A stretch of DNA of 64,000 bases from assembly GCF_022458985.1 (NCBI RefSeq), contig NC_061782.1:12851672-12915671 (forward strand), in the 5' to 3' direction. Source of the stretch: Mugil cephalus (taxonomy: Eukaryota; Chordata; Actinopteri; Mugiliformes; Mugilidae). Each line of letters starts with the position of its first letter. Position 1 is the first letter of the stretch. Shown one piece after another: positions 25,001 to 36,500 of this stretch. Under the pieces are notes generated by a model, which worked only from the letters and a program-made list of their open reading frames with translations, was not told the origin of the DNA and did not search any database. The position numbers and the translations under genes are program-made.

Positions 25001-28000
25001 GTTGTTTTTTTTTTTTTTTTTTCCCTCTCCTTTCCAGAAAACACATTTTGTAGCGGGGACCACGTGTCATGGCACAGTCCACTGGACAACAGTGAATCTC
25101 GTATCCAGCACATGTTGCTAACAGAAGACCCGCAGATGCTACCGGTTCAAACTCCGTTCGGCACACTGAGCTTTCTCCAGGTGAGGTCAAATATTCATAG
25201 TCGCACATACACATCTTTTGGAAACTTTTCTCCCTCGACTATGTTTTTGTAGACATATTGGAGACCTTAACCATGAGAGATGACAATGACAGTAGCCCAG
25301 GTGCTTAATATCAATGGCAGGACAAAGCAAGACACGGACATTAATAGAGGTACTGAGACATTCCCAGTAGTTTGCCTAAAAACCAATAGAGTTAGAGTTT
25401 ACACAACTGGGAGACTTTGCTCTTGTTGTAATTGTGTATATATATATATATATAAGTAAGCGCAAGAATCATCGCTGTGAAAGTAGTTAGACAATGGAGA
25501 CTGCCGTATCATGATATGCATTTTCTCTTATAGATTGTGGGTGTATGTACAGAGGAGCTGCAGGCGGCCCAACAGTGGAACGGCCAAGGAATCCTGGAGC
25601 TGATGCGCGGAATCCGAGTGTGAGTACAACTGTGTAACAGATGGCCTTTTAGGATCTTATGTGTGGCCATTTTAAGTTTCATGTTGTTGCCTGTAGCTCG
25701 TTACGTACTCCGTGAGAAGTTTGTTCACACAGCCCTCGTCGGAGAGTTCTTTGAGGTTGTTCTCAAAACATCCACTGGGCGGAACTCAAGATAATCATGA
25801 TCATGATGATGAATCATGATAATAAATGCGAGTCTGATGTGTGACAGCTATGATTTAAATTAGTAGTGAACTGGATTTTGTGTGAATAAAAAATAAGTTA
25901 ATTTTCTTTGGATACCCATAAAGCCTTTTTACTGTGATCAGTTAAGTAATACAAACCAGATGTACAATGTTTGTATGGTTGAAGCTTACGTTCAGGAATC
26001 AGAATTAGTCTTTTCAAGTATTAATGTTATCTTCAATTACTCAGTCACTGGGCTGAGTTTTTGTGTCGAGTCCAGTTTACACTGGCAAATTGTTGGCAGC
26101 CAGAGAAGTGTGCAGCTACTTGTTCATTTATTAACGTTGTGTGTTAAACTTGAAGTTAACGCTAATGTGTGTCCTGTGTGCAGAGCTGGAGGCCCCTGGC
26201 TGATCACAGACATGAGGAGAGGGGAGACCATCTTTGACATCGATCCTCACCTACAAGTAAGGCTTTATTAAATACTGCACAGTTAGCTCAGCACACTGTA
26301 CTGTTTTCATCCACAATCACAAGTGGAAACGGGTCCGTTATTTGCCCTAAATATTAGAAGCACACTCATCCTCACAACGTTACTTAGTGAAGGTTGTACA
26401 GGTTTCGCTTGTTTTAGAAAATGTTTTATGGGGACTAGTGTTAATGATTGCGTATATGTCTTGCTCATCTAAGCAGGACAGAGTGGACCAAGGCATTGAG
26501 ACAGAGGGCTCTAACCTGAGCGGGGTCAGCGCCAAGTGTGTGTGGGATGATCTGAGTCGACCGCCAGAGGACGAGGAGGACAGTCGTTCCATTTGCATAG
26601 GATCGCAGCCACGCAGGCTCTCAGACAAAGGCATGCCAACTCCCAAAGGAGCAAAAAGAGTCAATCAGATCCCAAAAAATTTAAAATGTCTCTGTTTTCA
26701 TGAAGTAATTGTTTGCTCGTCTTTGTGCATTTGTTAACAGACACGGAGCAGATAAGGGAGACCCTGAGGAAAGGACTGGAGTTTAACAGCAAGGCAGCGC
26801 TACCACCTATCAGCAGCCAGAGACAGGGGCACGAGAGGCCTCAGTGAGTGTTCCTCCTACGCACACGCTAGCATGGGTTCAGGGGCCACACCAGGACAAC
26901 TCCTCCACCGAGTGCAGTGACTCACGTTCGCACTGGCTCCTCAACTGATATCTCTATTGTTTCTTAGCTACCAGCATATTATGGTTACTCGGTTGTTACT
27001 TTTCTGTGGAATTTGTTACGTCTTCTGCAGAGTCAGGTAACAGTCAGAGCAGGAGTTGCGCAATCTGCGTATGTGCATTCCCGTTTTCCGAGGCCAGGGA
27101 GCTGTCATTTCCTTAACGGCAGCTGTTTTTAATGGCATCCTTTCTTTTGTTTGTCTGTTTTCTCAGAAGCCGGAAGGACAGTTTGGAGAGCGAGAGCTCG
27201 GCCGCCATTGTTCCTCACGAGCTTGTTCGAACGCGGCAGCTGGAAAGCGTCCATCTGAAATTCAACCAAGAGTCAGGCACGCTGCTGCCCCTCTGCCTGC
27301 GGTACTCTACCATTTCCTCTCAGTACTATGCCCATATATGAAATGTATCTTTTTTTAGGAATGTTTGTGAGACAGGGAGATAAGAGTAGTCCAAACATTT
27401 ATATTGAAGACATGGCAGAATGTCTTAAGAAAAACACAGATGACACCAGTTTCTCAGACATGGAACGGGGACTGTCTGTGGGTAACCCCCCAAGCTCTGG
27501 TTGAGCCTCTGCCCACGGGGACGTTCACGCCACTTCAAAGTCAGAGGAAAATGACGATAGCCAGTTCTTACTGTGTTCTATTTAAAGTTAATGGGTAAAC
27601 TTGAGATGAATATCATAAGGTAGATTTAGTTTCAGAAAGCAGTTTACGTTGATGTTGGATAAACACTTATCTGCCACAACATTAAAACTGATGTAATGTT
27701 CTTTTGGGAAACCTAGCTGCTGGCATTTATATGGATGTTGCTTTGAGCTTGCGCAGACTAAGCTGATCCCCATGGCAACAGCAAGGGGGTGTTCCTTGCA
27801 TCCTGGTAACATCTTTTCCCCAGCTAAGAGACGCACTTGTACTTGCCACACAAGACAGAACCTGATGGAACAGACCAGGCCATTGCTCAGTGGTCCCCTC
27901 TAATGCTCACATGTCCTTTGTAGACACTTTAGGTGGTGAACAGGGGTCAGCACCCTGACAGGTCCCCACAGGCTGCACTTTGGGAGTCATCTAGACATCT

Positions 28001-29308
28001 AATTTTGCCCATTTCATAGTCGTTCAAATCCTTAAACGTGCCTATTTATTCACCGTCTAATAATCAACCTTATGGATAAATGTTGCAGCCTAATATATCC
28101 CACTTACAGTAAGATAATAAGTCTCATTCACTTCACTTGTGATTATGATGGAAGATGATTTAGTAGGACCCAAGACCAAGACATTTTGAACTACACGTGA
28201 TTGTCCAACATGATAAATCCAACAGTAAAGTCGTCTTCATTCCGTATTGACTTAACACACGGCAATGTATGTAGGACATCCACAGCCTCGGAAAGGAACA
28301 TGATCTGCCTTCTGTGAAAAGCAAAAATAACCCATGTACTGACACAAGGAGACAGTTATTGCATTACATGCTCTGGTGACAAAACAAATGGCAAAGCTGC
28401 ACTGTGACGCAGCAGTTTGGATGATCGCAACATTTGGGTTTTGGCTTTCTTTGAAATACACACCTGGGCCTGGATATCGGTTCACAAAATACGATCTAAG
28501 ACATTACTATCAACTCTATCTGGTGATGGCTACTTGGCACGGGCAGGCCAATGAACCTGTTTGTCTTTCATTTTTAAACTTAATTGGTTTGTTGAGAGAA
28601 GCTTTTGTGTGACATGTTGAAATGTGGGAACAACGTGTAAAGACTGGTATGAAAGTGTGGTTATATAAAATGTTTCCTGCAAAACATATAAGTCAGTCAT
28701 ATTTGAACGCTTTCAGATAACAAAAAGCCATTAGTTAGCACATTGTTTTTTTTATTGATATTGAAACAGTAAGTCAAAACATGAGTTAGGCACTTATGCT
28801 ATTAGGCTAACGATATTTCTGCCTTAATATATTGTTTTGAATTCGAATCATTTAATTACCCATCTTTTTCTTGGTAGATGTCTCTGTTCTGTAGCATCAA
28901 GCCACTGTGTGTGAGATGCAGATGCAAATATCTGTTTTGTTTTTTTTTTTACTTTATTTATTACAAAACATGTTTTTTCCAAATCTGTGCGACCCATGGA
29001 GACAATTTTGTTAATAATCTAATTTGCTCAAAGTTTCCAGTGAGTCCAGTCTGATGTATAAATGTGAACTTTTAAAAGCTGGCTAGAAAATTTCACCAAA
29101 AAAAAAAAAGATCAAACGATAAATCGCTTCTGTACATGTAATTAAACTTACTTTTTATCTTTTGCAGGGGCCGACTGCTTCATGGGAGACACTTCACTTA
29201 TAAAAGTATCAACGGAGACACAGCCATTACATTTGTGTCCACGGGAGTTGAAGGAGCGTTTGCTACTGAAGAGCACCCGTACGCAGCCCACGGCCCCTGG
29301 CTTCAGGT

Positions 29309-29340
<32 letters not shown>

Positions 29341-29664
29341 TCTTTAGATTTTCATGTTGTCTGTTTATATTTAACACATTTATCTGAATCATCCTCTGTC
29401 TCTGTGCAGATATTATTGACTGAAGAGTTTGTGGAGCAAATGCTTGGGGATTTACAGGAACTGAACACTCGTGAGGAGGCAAGTATAGATGCCTTTGTTT
29501 CCACTTTTACTTTTAGTTTGATCTTGTTCAATTGCCCGCCTGTTTTACCTTGTGCGTCCTTTCTCTTTGCATAGACAAAGTTACCAAAGGAGTACAGTTG
29601 GCCAGAAAAGAAGCTGAAGATCTCCGTGTTACCAGACTCTGTGTTTGACAATCCCCTGCAATGA
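22096..29664 (+). CDS. sufu: Suppressor of fused, Hedgehog pathway repressor
   Basis: Twelve coding exons: 22096-22244, 22610-22744, 23068-23204, 25038-25180, 25534-25619, 26184-26256, 26477-26630, 26741-26843, 27167-27301, 29168-29306, 29410-29478, 29575-29664. All phases close to a 470-residue protein (human 484). SUFU binds GLI/Ci transcription factors in the cytoplasm and nucleus, holds them inactive and promotes repressor formation; it is the main brake on vertebrate Hedgehog signalling. Long near-identical blocks to human include HAIYGECRRLYP-like (here QAIYGECRRLYP), TFRLKRE, PPTWPAELMQGLARYVFQS, WLITDMRRGETIF, SRPPEDEEDSRSICIG and STGVEGAFATEEHPYAAHGP. The usual N-lobe, a flexible acidic middle segment and the C-lobe are all present. 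Introns after 26630 and 29478 begin with GC, not GT. The (GT)n run before exon 3 stands in for its pyrimidine tract. trim8 follows in tandem. Confidence 0.97.
23043..23064 (+). repeat. (GT)n adjacent to sufu exon 3 acceptor
   Basis: About eleven GT units end three bases before the acceptor AG (23066-23067) of sufu exon 3. The normal polypyrimidine tract is replaced by a TG repeat, leaving only T-rich sequence upstream (about 23021-23040). Confidence 0.9.
27663..27905 (+). mobile_element. Tc1-like transposon relic in sufu intron 9
   Basis: It opens with CTGCCACAACATTAAAACTG (27671-27690), the inverse of the GGTTTTAATGTTGTGGC end at 50598-50614, and continues with GGGAAACCTAGCTGCTGGCA and ATGGATGTTGC. 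These resemble the transposase region of a common fish Tc1-like family. The copy is heavily deleted and has no ORF. Confidence 0.45.
29309..29340 (+). repeat. (AC)n microsatellite in sufu intron 10
   Basis: A CA run that begins only a few bases after the exon 10 donor (GT at 29307-29308). Confidence 0.95.
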
Positions 29665-31004
29665 GACGAAGAAATGGTTACATGCCAAATAAAAACACCC
29701 GCAGACACACACTTCCAGAGTGGGCCATCGAGTACAGGAGTCGTCTGAGGACCAACAGTGACCCTGAGCTGTCAGGACATACAGAGACGTCGTTCCCACA
29801 GTAGCAGGGCAGAGACTGTTTCACTCCTGAAAACGATCCGAGGACTGATCTAAACATTTCTGTTACTGGATTCTCAGTGTAGCCGCGCTGTTTACAACAT
29901 CTCTCTGAGGCTCGAATGCTTTTGAAAAATATCAAACCAGCCTGTCCAGATGGTTGAAGTGTTACAACAAGCCTGTAGTGCAAACAGGATGCTCTCATTC
30001 CTCCAAAATATTTCCTCACCAGACACAGTCGAGCATGAATCCTGAGATCACCTGACACAGCGTCTCGAGCAATAACTGGGTTGCAGTTCTCAAAAACACT
30101 TCTATTTATTCCAGTGGCCTTAGAAAGGGAAGAGAAATCACGAATTGTACCTTTTCTTGTCAGTGTTTTCAGTTACACTAATATGTATAGTATTTACAAA
30201 TGCTGGACATTTTCTTTCTTATGTGTTTGTGTCACACCAAAGTTTTAACTGTTGCTGCCAGTAGTGTCTGTGTCTCAGATGTTTCTTGATTCAGTAACAC
30301 TAACCTGAAATGCTGTGAGCTAGATTAACTATCATTCACCGACACTCCTTGGGTATCTGGCAAATGCTGCATGTATATTTGACCTCCACTCCCCTGTGCC
30401 AGGAACCCACATATTGAGTAATATTTTTTTATTTTTTTATTTTTTTTTGGTTTACGCAACACGACGCGTGTTTTATTGGTTGTTAAATGGAAGACATAAA
30501 GACCGTTGAACATGTTCAAGGACTGGGAAGCACCACATTCAGTGTGCTCTCACGTCGTCTCTCCAGTGATGCGGAAATACAAAAATGTGTTATTCTTCTC
30601 ATCAGTGGGAGCTGCTTGAAAATGAGTTGGAGTTTAATTCCTCAGTGCCTTGAGCTAAAAAGGACCACATATTTTCCGTTGACTCTCGGCGCTGCCCACA
30701 GCTCCCGGACTGTTAAGAGACGTCGCTTTGAATCAACGCTGCTGCGTTCACTGCCTTTTGCTGATGCTGACGTTGCATTCCACTACAAAACAAGAGACAA
30801 GACTACTTTTACTACAGCGTCTTCTTACAGAAAAGTACTCGTATATGACATGTGATGGCATATCTTATTTTTGTTTGTCCTTTTTATTCCGAATGACAAA
30901 CGTAAAGTTTAGATATTGATGACTTTTTTTGTAATTTACTATCTTATTGACTGAACTGGCTGATTGTAATCCCAAGTGCATTAAAGAATGTAGGTATTTA
31001 CACA

Positions 31005-31010
31005 AATAAA
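31005..31010 (+). terminator. sufu: Poly(A) signal candidate for sufu
   Basis: AATAAA about 1.34 kb after the sufu stop. An earlier AATAAA at 29688-29693 is only 24 bases past the stop and is less likely to be the main site. The long 3' UTR is inference. Confidence 0.45.
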
Positions 31011-31029
31011 GCTGGATAACTGATTCAGA

Positions 31030-31930
31030 AGTGAAGTTATTTTCAAGATTGTGCGTGTATACATTATGCCAAACAGATAAAATGTTCTTATCACATAGAA
31101 AGTATAATAATTCATACAGTAAATTTTCTATGAAGTACAGGGGAAAATAATGCACGTATTTATAAACGGCTTATATTCAGTAAACAGAGGGAATATGCTA
31201 TATTGTGTGTTTAACAAAGACACTGCACATTATCTGCAAACTAATTTGTAAATTATGAAATTGCGCCACTGAATTAAAATCCAATTTTTATTTATTTTAT
31301 TTTTTTAAATGAAGGTTTATAGTAAATACTGGACACAAGAAGTTCTAATTATTAAAGAGATCTATGCACAGTCATGGATAAATACAGGAAGAGCAAAAAT
31401 ATTTGTGAATAAAAACTAATGACTTTCTAATAGGTGGAAATTGTTATATTCATTTTATTGTTTTTTAATTAGTCTACTGCAAATAGTTGGTGGACCACTA
31501 AGGCAAAATAAAAGGGACTGCAAATTTGTTACAAAAACACATGAGAATATTTTTGCACTTTTGTCATGGAAATTTGTAGTGGATCTGCTCCTCTGAATCA
31601 CCGACTGATGTCAACATTACAATATTTTAAGAGGGTGGTATAATATCACCTTCATAACTTATAAAGTAAAAAAATAAGTTTACATATTCTTTGTCGACAC
31701 AAAAAGAATACATTCTCACACCTTTCTCCCTGTGACCCGGACCCTCTTAAGGGGGCCCCTGGGGGCCTCTGTCCGGCAGGACAGGACCTCGCGTTGGCGC
31801 ACGGCGTGACGGGCCACACGCTAATGGCTCCTGGACTTATCCAGTCTGTCCGGTAGAGTTTGCTGTGGCCGTTCCCGTGCCTTTCCTCCTCTCGGCTCCT
31901 CCTCCTCCTCTATGTATCAACTCTGTGACG
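31030..31930. other. Intergenic, sufu to trim8
   Basis: About 0.9 kb, AT-rich until about 31700 and then strongly GC-rich as the trim8 promoter begins. No coding signal. Confidence 0.55.
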
Positions 31931-31942
31931 GGTCACGTTATT

Positions 31943-32108
31943 GGAGGGGGGGGAGGAGGAGGAGGGGGGGGGCCTCGGTCGGTGGTGTGGAAGTGCTGCG
32001 CTCCCTTCCGACGAGTCACTGTCTGCCTGCACTTACCATCAAATATTACTCAAAGAGTTGACGGGAAAGCGAAACCGGCCGACAAACCCAGCCGGGGATC
32101 CTATAAAA
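31943..32108 (+). promoter_or_regulatory. trim8: trim8 promoter with G-rich tract and TATA box
   Basis: A purine tract of long G runs separated by AGG units (31943-31972) lies about 130 bases upstream of TATAAAA at 32102-32108. A transcription start near 32130-32140 is inferred. The surrounding 31740-32250 is GC-rich, unlike the flanks. Confidence 0.5.
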
Positions 32109-32134
32109 TCCCGGCGCTGAGCTCTACGTCGGAC

Positions 32135-32246
32135 ACACGGCTGTAATCCACCCGGAGGAGCTGGATCTCATCGCGGGCTGCATGACAAGCTGCGCGGCGT
32201 TGTAGGTGCACCGGAGTCTGCCGACGACATGGAAAATAAATAGTTG
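32135..32246 (+). other. trim8: Predicted non-coding exon 1 of trim8, with two uORFs
   Basis: The segment ends in a donor AGTTG|GTAACG (GT at 32247-32248). It can splice to TTTGCTCTCCTCAG (AG at 32724-32725), giving a leader that joins 33 bases before the trim8 ATG. It holds two complete upstream ORFs: 32182-32205 (MTSCAAL) and 32229-32243 (MENK). Confidence 0.5.
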
Positions 32247-32758
32247 GTAACGTTGCGTTTCTTCCGTAAGAACACGTTTAGTTCGCTTCGGTAGACTTCC
32301 GTGGTGTTTATTCGCCCTTTTGCGAAACTGTCTTTAAGAATTGAGAGTGTGTTTGCGTAAAAAACTGTAACATTTTATCGGAAGAGTCCAGGGTTATTCA
32401 GTGGCAAGTTGTCACTCGCTTTCAAACGCCACAGCTTCCACTGTGACAATTATATCAATATGTTGCATCATGTTTATATCCTAGTTTTCTTATGAGTTCT
32501 TTCTCTTTCTGTTAAAAGAGTTGCCCGTTTCCTATGAAAAGTAGCTGTAATAGACTCTTAATAAGCTTCTAAGTCCTGGTCATTTCTCTTCCTGTGAGTT
32601 TGTTTGGCACACGTCTATCTGTGGATAGCAGAAATGAGACTGTGCTCGGCCCGCATGGACATTTCTATATCAAATAGAGCTTACTGCCATATTTAGAAGC
32701 TGAGTCTCGCTTTTGCTCTCCTCAGCTGCTCAGCATCAGTGTGGATTCAGCCGAGGCC

Positions 32759-33544
32759 ATGGACGCGAGCTGGAAAAACTGCTTCGAAGAGGAGCTCCTG
32801 TGTCCCATTTGCCTGAATGTCTTCGACGAGCCCATCCAGCTGCCGTGCAAGCACAACTTCTGCAAGGGCTGCATCTCCGAGGCTTGGGCCAAGGACAGCG
32901 CCGCGGTCCGTTGTCCCGAGTGCAACCACGACTACGACCAGAAGCCGGCACTGGAGAAGAACTTTAAGCTCGCCAACATCGTGAAGCGCTTTAACGCCCT
33001 GAACACTGAGAAAGTCCCCGCCGTGCTGCACTGTGTCCTCTGCAGACGAGGCCCCCCGCTGCCCGTGCGGAAAGTCTGCCTGCGCTGCAAGGAGCCCTGC
33101 TGCCAAATTCATATCCAGACGCACCTCCAGCAGCCGTGCGCGGCCCCGGGACACCTGTTAGTTGACGCGGAGGAGCTGAGCGCTTGGACCTGTCCCAGTC
33201 ATGAGGAGTACAGGCTGCTCCACTGTGAGGACGACCAGGTGGCTCTGTGTCCGTTCTGCTGCATCTCTCACTGCACTAACCAAAGACACACAGTCTGCGA
33301 TGTTGACACGCAACGCATACAAATGCAGGTAGACAAATCCCACGCACACAAAATCAAACTTGCATCCGAAACTCACATGACAGTGAGCCGATGTGATAGA
33401 TGCACAAGTATTTCTTTTGCGGGGGAGCGAACGTTTCTTACAGTTCGCTGTCCATGAAGGCGTTCACTCTTTGCCTCCTCTTGTAATGTTTTTGTGATGT
33501 GAAAGGAGAGGACAGGTGAAAGCCACCCCTCTGGGTAGATCACG

Positions 33545-33597
<53 letters not shown>

Positions 33598-36500
33598 CAT
33601 GCACGCACACTGCTCTTATCCTGTATCACGCCACCCACCCTTAAGTTCTGTGATGTTATCTCCGCCGGAAATGATTACCCGTGTGATCCACAGGTAGTTT
33701 GTTGATGTCAGCCACCCCGATCGAGCTTCTTCTTACAAACGTGGCGAGGCGTGAAAATGCTCACATGCGCAGTATTTCGAGCTTTGGCAAGGGACGGTTC
33801 GTTTAGGGAAACCTTGACAGGAGGAAGAGGTAGAAAAGAAAAAGGGGCTTTACAGAACGTGTGATGATCTGGCAACAAACTGCCGAACAGTATGTAATGA
33901 TGAATAATGAACAATGATTTGACTTGGCACGGTGGCCTTGAAGATATATACGTAGGATTGAGTCTCACGTTAGGCTTGTGTTTCATTGCGGGGTCCACTT
34001 ATGTATTTTCCCTCAGTTCTTTATTCTGGTTTGCTCTCGTTTCACAAGCCTAATGTAAGTAGAAAGGTGTAAAAAACAACCACCCACCCACGCTGCCTTA
34101 TACATGCTTCTTCCCTGTTCCTCCCCATGTGTGAAGGGGTAGGAGTGAGAACCACGGTAGTTTCTGCCTTGTCGGTGCCTTCGCGATTAGTGATTGTATT
34201 ATTCCATTTGAGAAAGTTTCAGACATTTCTTTCCAGCGTAGATCACAAAGTTCTAAATAAGTCTTAAGTGCAAACTGTTGCCCTGGTTCAGAGCTATTAT
34301 TGGGACAAAAGATGTCTGTTCAGCCCTTTCCACAGCTGCTCTTAGTCTCTACACACACTCACATGCACACACCCACCCATCTTTCTGTTCTTTCACAACT
34401 GTATGTTCGCGGGGCCGATGGAGTTGTCCAGCAGTCAGAGTTCCTGGCTCTTCTCAGATTAACGCTGGTCCCTGTTTGGGGGCCCTCCGACACAGACGGC
34501 ACTCTAATTTATCGATAAGCGTTGCAAAAGCCAAAAAGTTGAGCTTCTTGTGTGCCGGGCCGTTTGTTGAAGTAATCTGAGGCCGGAGTGGCTTCTCATC
34601 ATTACTTACTGAGAGGTAGTTCTTCTTAACAGAGCTGTGGTCTATTTTGGTAAAAGGATTTTAATTCCCCTGGCAGCACTCTTGTTGCTTTTGGGATAAA
34701 GTAAGAGGGAAAAAACCAATGTAGCTATGTTTGTATCTTAGGTTAAAGTTTTACTGTAACCTTTTGAAGGCTTCTTAGTAATTTCAAGACGAGAAAGGCT
34801 GGGTAACATAATAGTAATGTTGTCCTTGGGACAAGCGGAGGAGGAGCCCTCCCACACAGCCTCACCTTGGTTTTCTCAGGCACCTCGGCCGGAAACCATC
34901 TCTCATGGAAGCTCTGCTGTTTGCTGTTTCTTGAATCTGGGCTGGAGTGAGTCAGTTCCCCAGAATGCTGAGGGCAGTCCATTGACATCAGAAGTGGGGA
35001 ATAGTTGTCAGTTGATTGTGAAAGAGGCTCTCTGTTCATTCAGCCTGAGGCTCCTCATTTAAACATGAGCTTCCTGGCAACCTGTGGGTGTCTGGATGCC
35101 TAAATAGGACAGTGGGGAAAGTGATCATTGGCAGGTTTAAGCTTGATAAAGGTAGGCTTTCATGCTGCTGCCGCGCTGCCCCTTACCCCTCATGCTATTT
35201 CGAACGCGCATCGAGACGAAAAAGGAATTGGAGGAAACATAACATAACAAAATGAGGAAGACGCGATTGTTGAAGAGAAGGACCAATGGGCGCAGAAACG
35301 CTGCTGCCTAACACAAAGCCAACTCACACAAAGCAGCCCATGCGCCATTTACAACATAAATAACCCCAACACAGTGTCTTTTCCTGTTTTCTTAACGCAA
35401 CATTCAGACTTAAGTCACTGTAGGAGCCACCACTGAACTTTTATGGAGTGTATTAAGACCGCAGTGATTAATATCAGTCTCAAAGGTTTTTAGGTACTGT
35501 GCAGACGATACTTGGAAACCCTGGAGGAGATGACTAGCTAGATGCCTCGTGAGTCAGGTTTGGCGGATATTATCAGATTGTTTGAAGAGGAGTGTTTAGC
35601 TGGCACTGCCTCTTGTGTAAGCAAGATGTAGTGTCGAGATGTGGTACAGGTGTGGGATGTGTTATGACTGTGTGAAACAGGGTTTCCGGGCTGCTCTGGT
35701 TGGTTTTCAGCATAAAGTCAGGCTGACTTACGTGGTAAGGTGACACCGAACCAGTGATCCCCCGTCTTCACGACACCTCTTTAGGTGGCACGATAAGTGA
35801 GTGCATCGAACGTTAGGCACTAACCACGGAAACGCAGCAAACTCGACATATGCATCGATGAGTCTTTTCTCCCTCATCCTCTCTGTATTAAGTAGAACAG
35901 GGTGTGTTAGAGCGACGGCCAAGCATTCATCATAAATAACTTCCTTACCCAGCGCACCTCTCCCAGTGTGTGCGCAATCCTCATGTGCATGCTGGTAGAA
36001 CATGTGATACCCACAGCAACAAGGAGCTGTTCATTGTAACCTTGCTCAACGTGTCCATCAGTGATTAAAAAGTGCAGCCCGTCATTCAAATATGTACTCT
36101 GAGCACTACCAGAGTTTGTATTTGTTCATTTAATACTACTATTAGTCTGACTCACAAATAATCTGCGTGTTTAGCTCACATTTACGTGCTCTGAAACTGA
36201 AGAATAGTTTCCAAGGTGTGGTGCTTTGCGTGTTGAAGCTACAGGGAAAGAATCTGAGCGGCTTGCTCTTTTTTTTTTTCTGACCATGAATGAGCAAAGA
36301 ATCCTGTGAACATAAAAGTGTCAATTACATTCCTCCCATAAAAAAACTTAATAACATATACTTACTAATTAAAGTATGGCTTGTTGCTCCGGCGCCTGTA
36401 TAATTTATCATTTTATAATGTTGGACTTGCTTCAGCAGCTCACATTCGTCCCCATGGCTCTAGGGGCCTCAGTTCTTAGAGTGAGATGTCTAGAGAAAAC

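Noticed and set aside
26387-26737. 116-codon plus-strand ORF
   Set aside because: It contains the true sufu exon 7 but reads through both flanking introns; the splice sites and SUFU similarity define 26477-26630.
29688-29693. AATAAA 24 bases after the sufu stop
   Set aside because: Too close to the stop for a normal cleavage site to be preferred; a better-placed signal lies at 31005.
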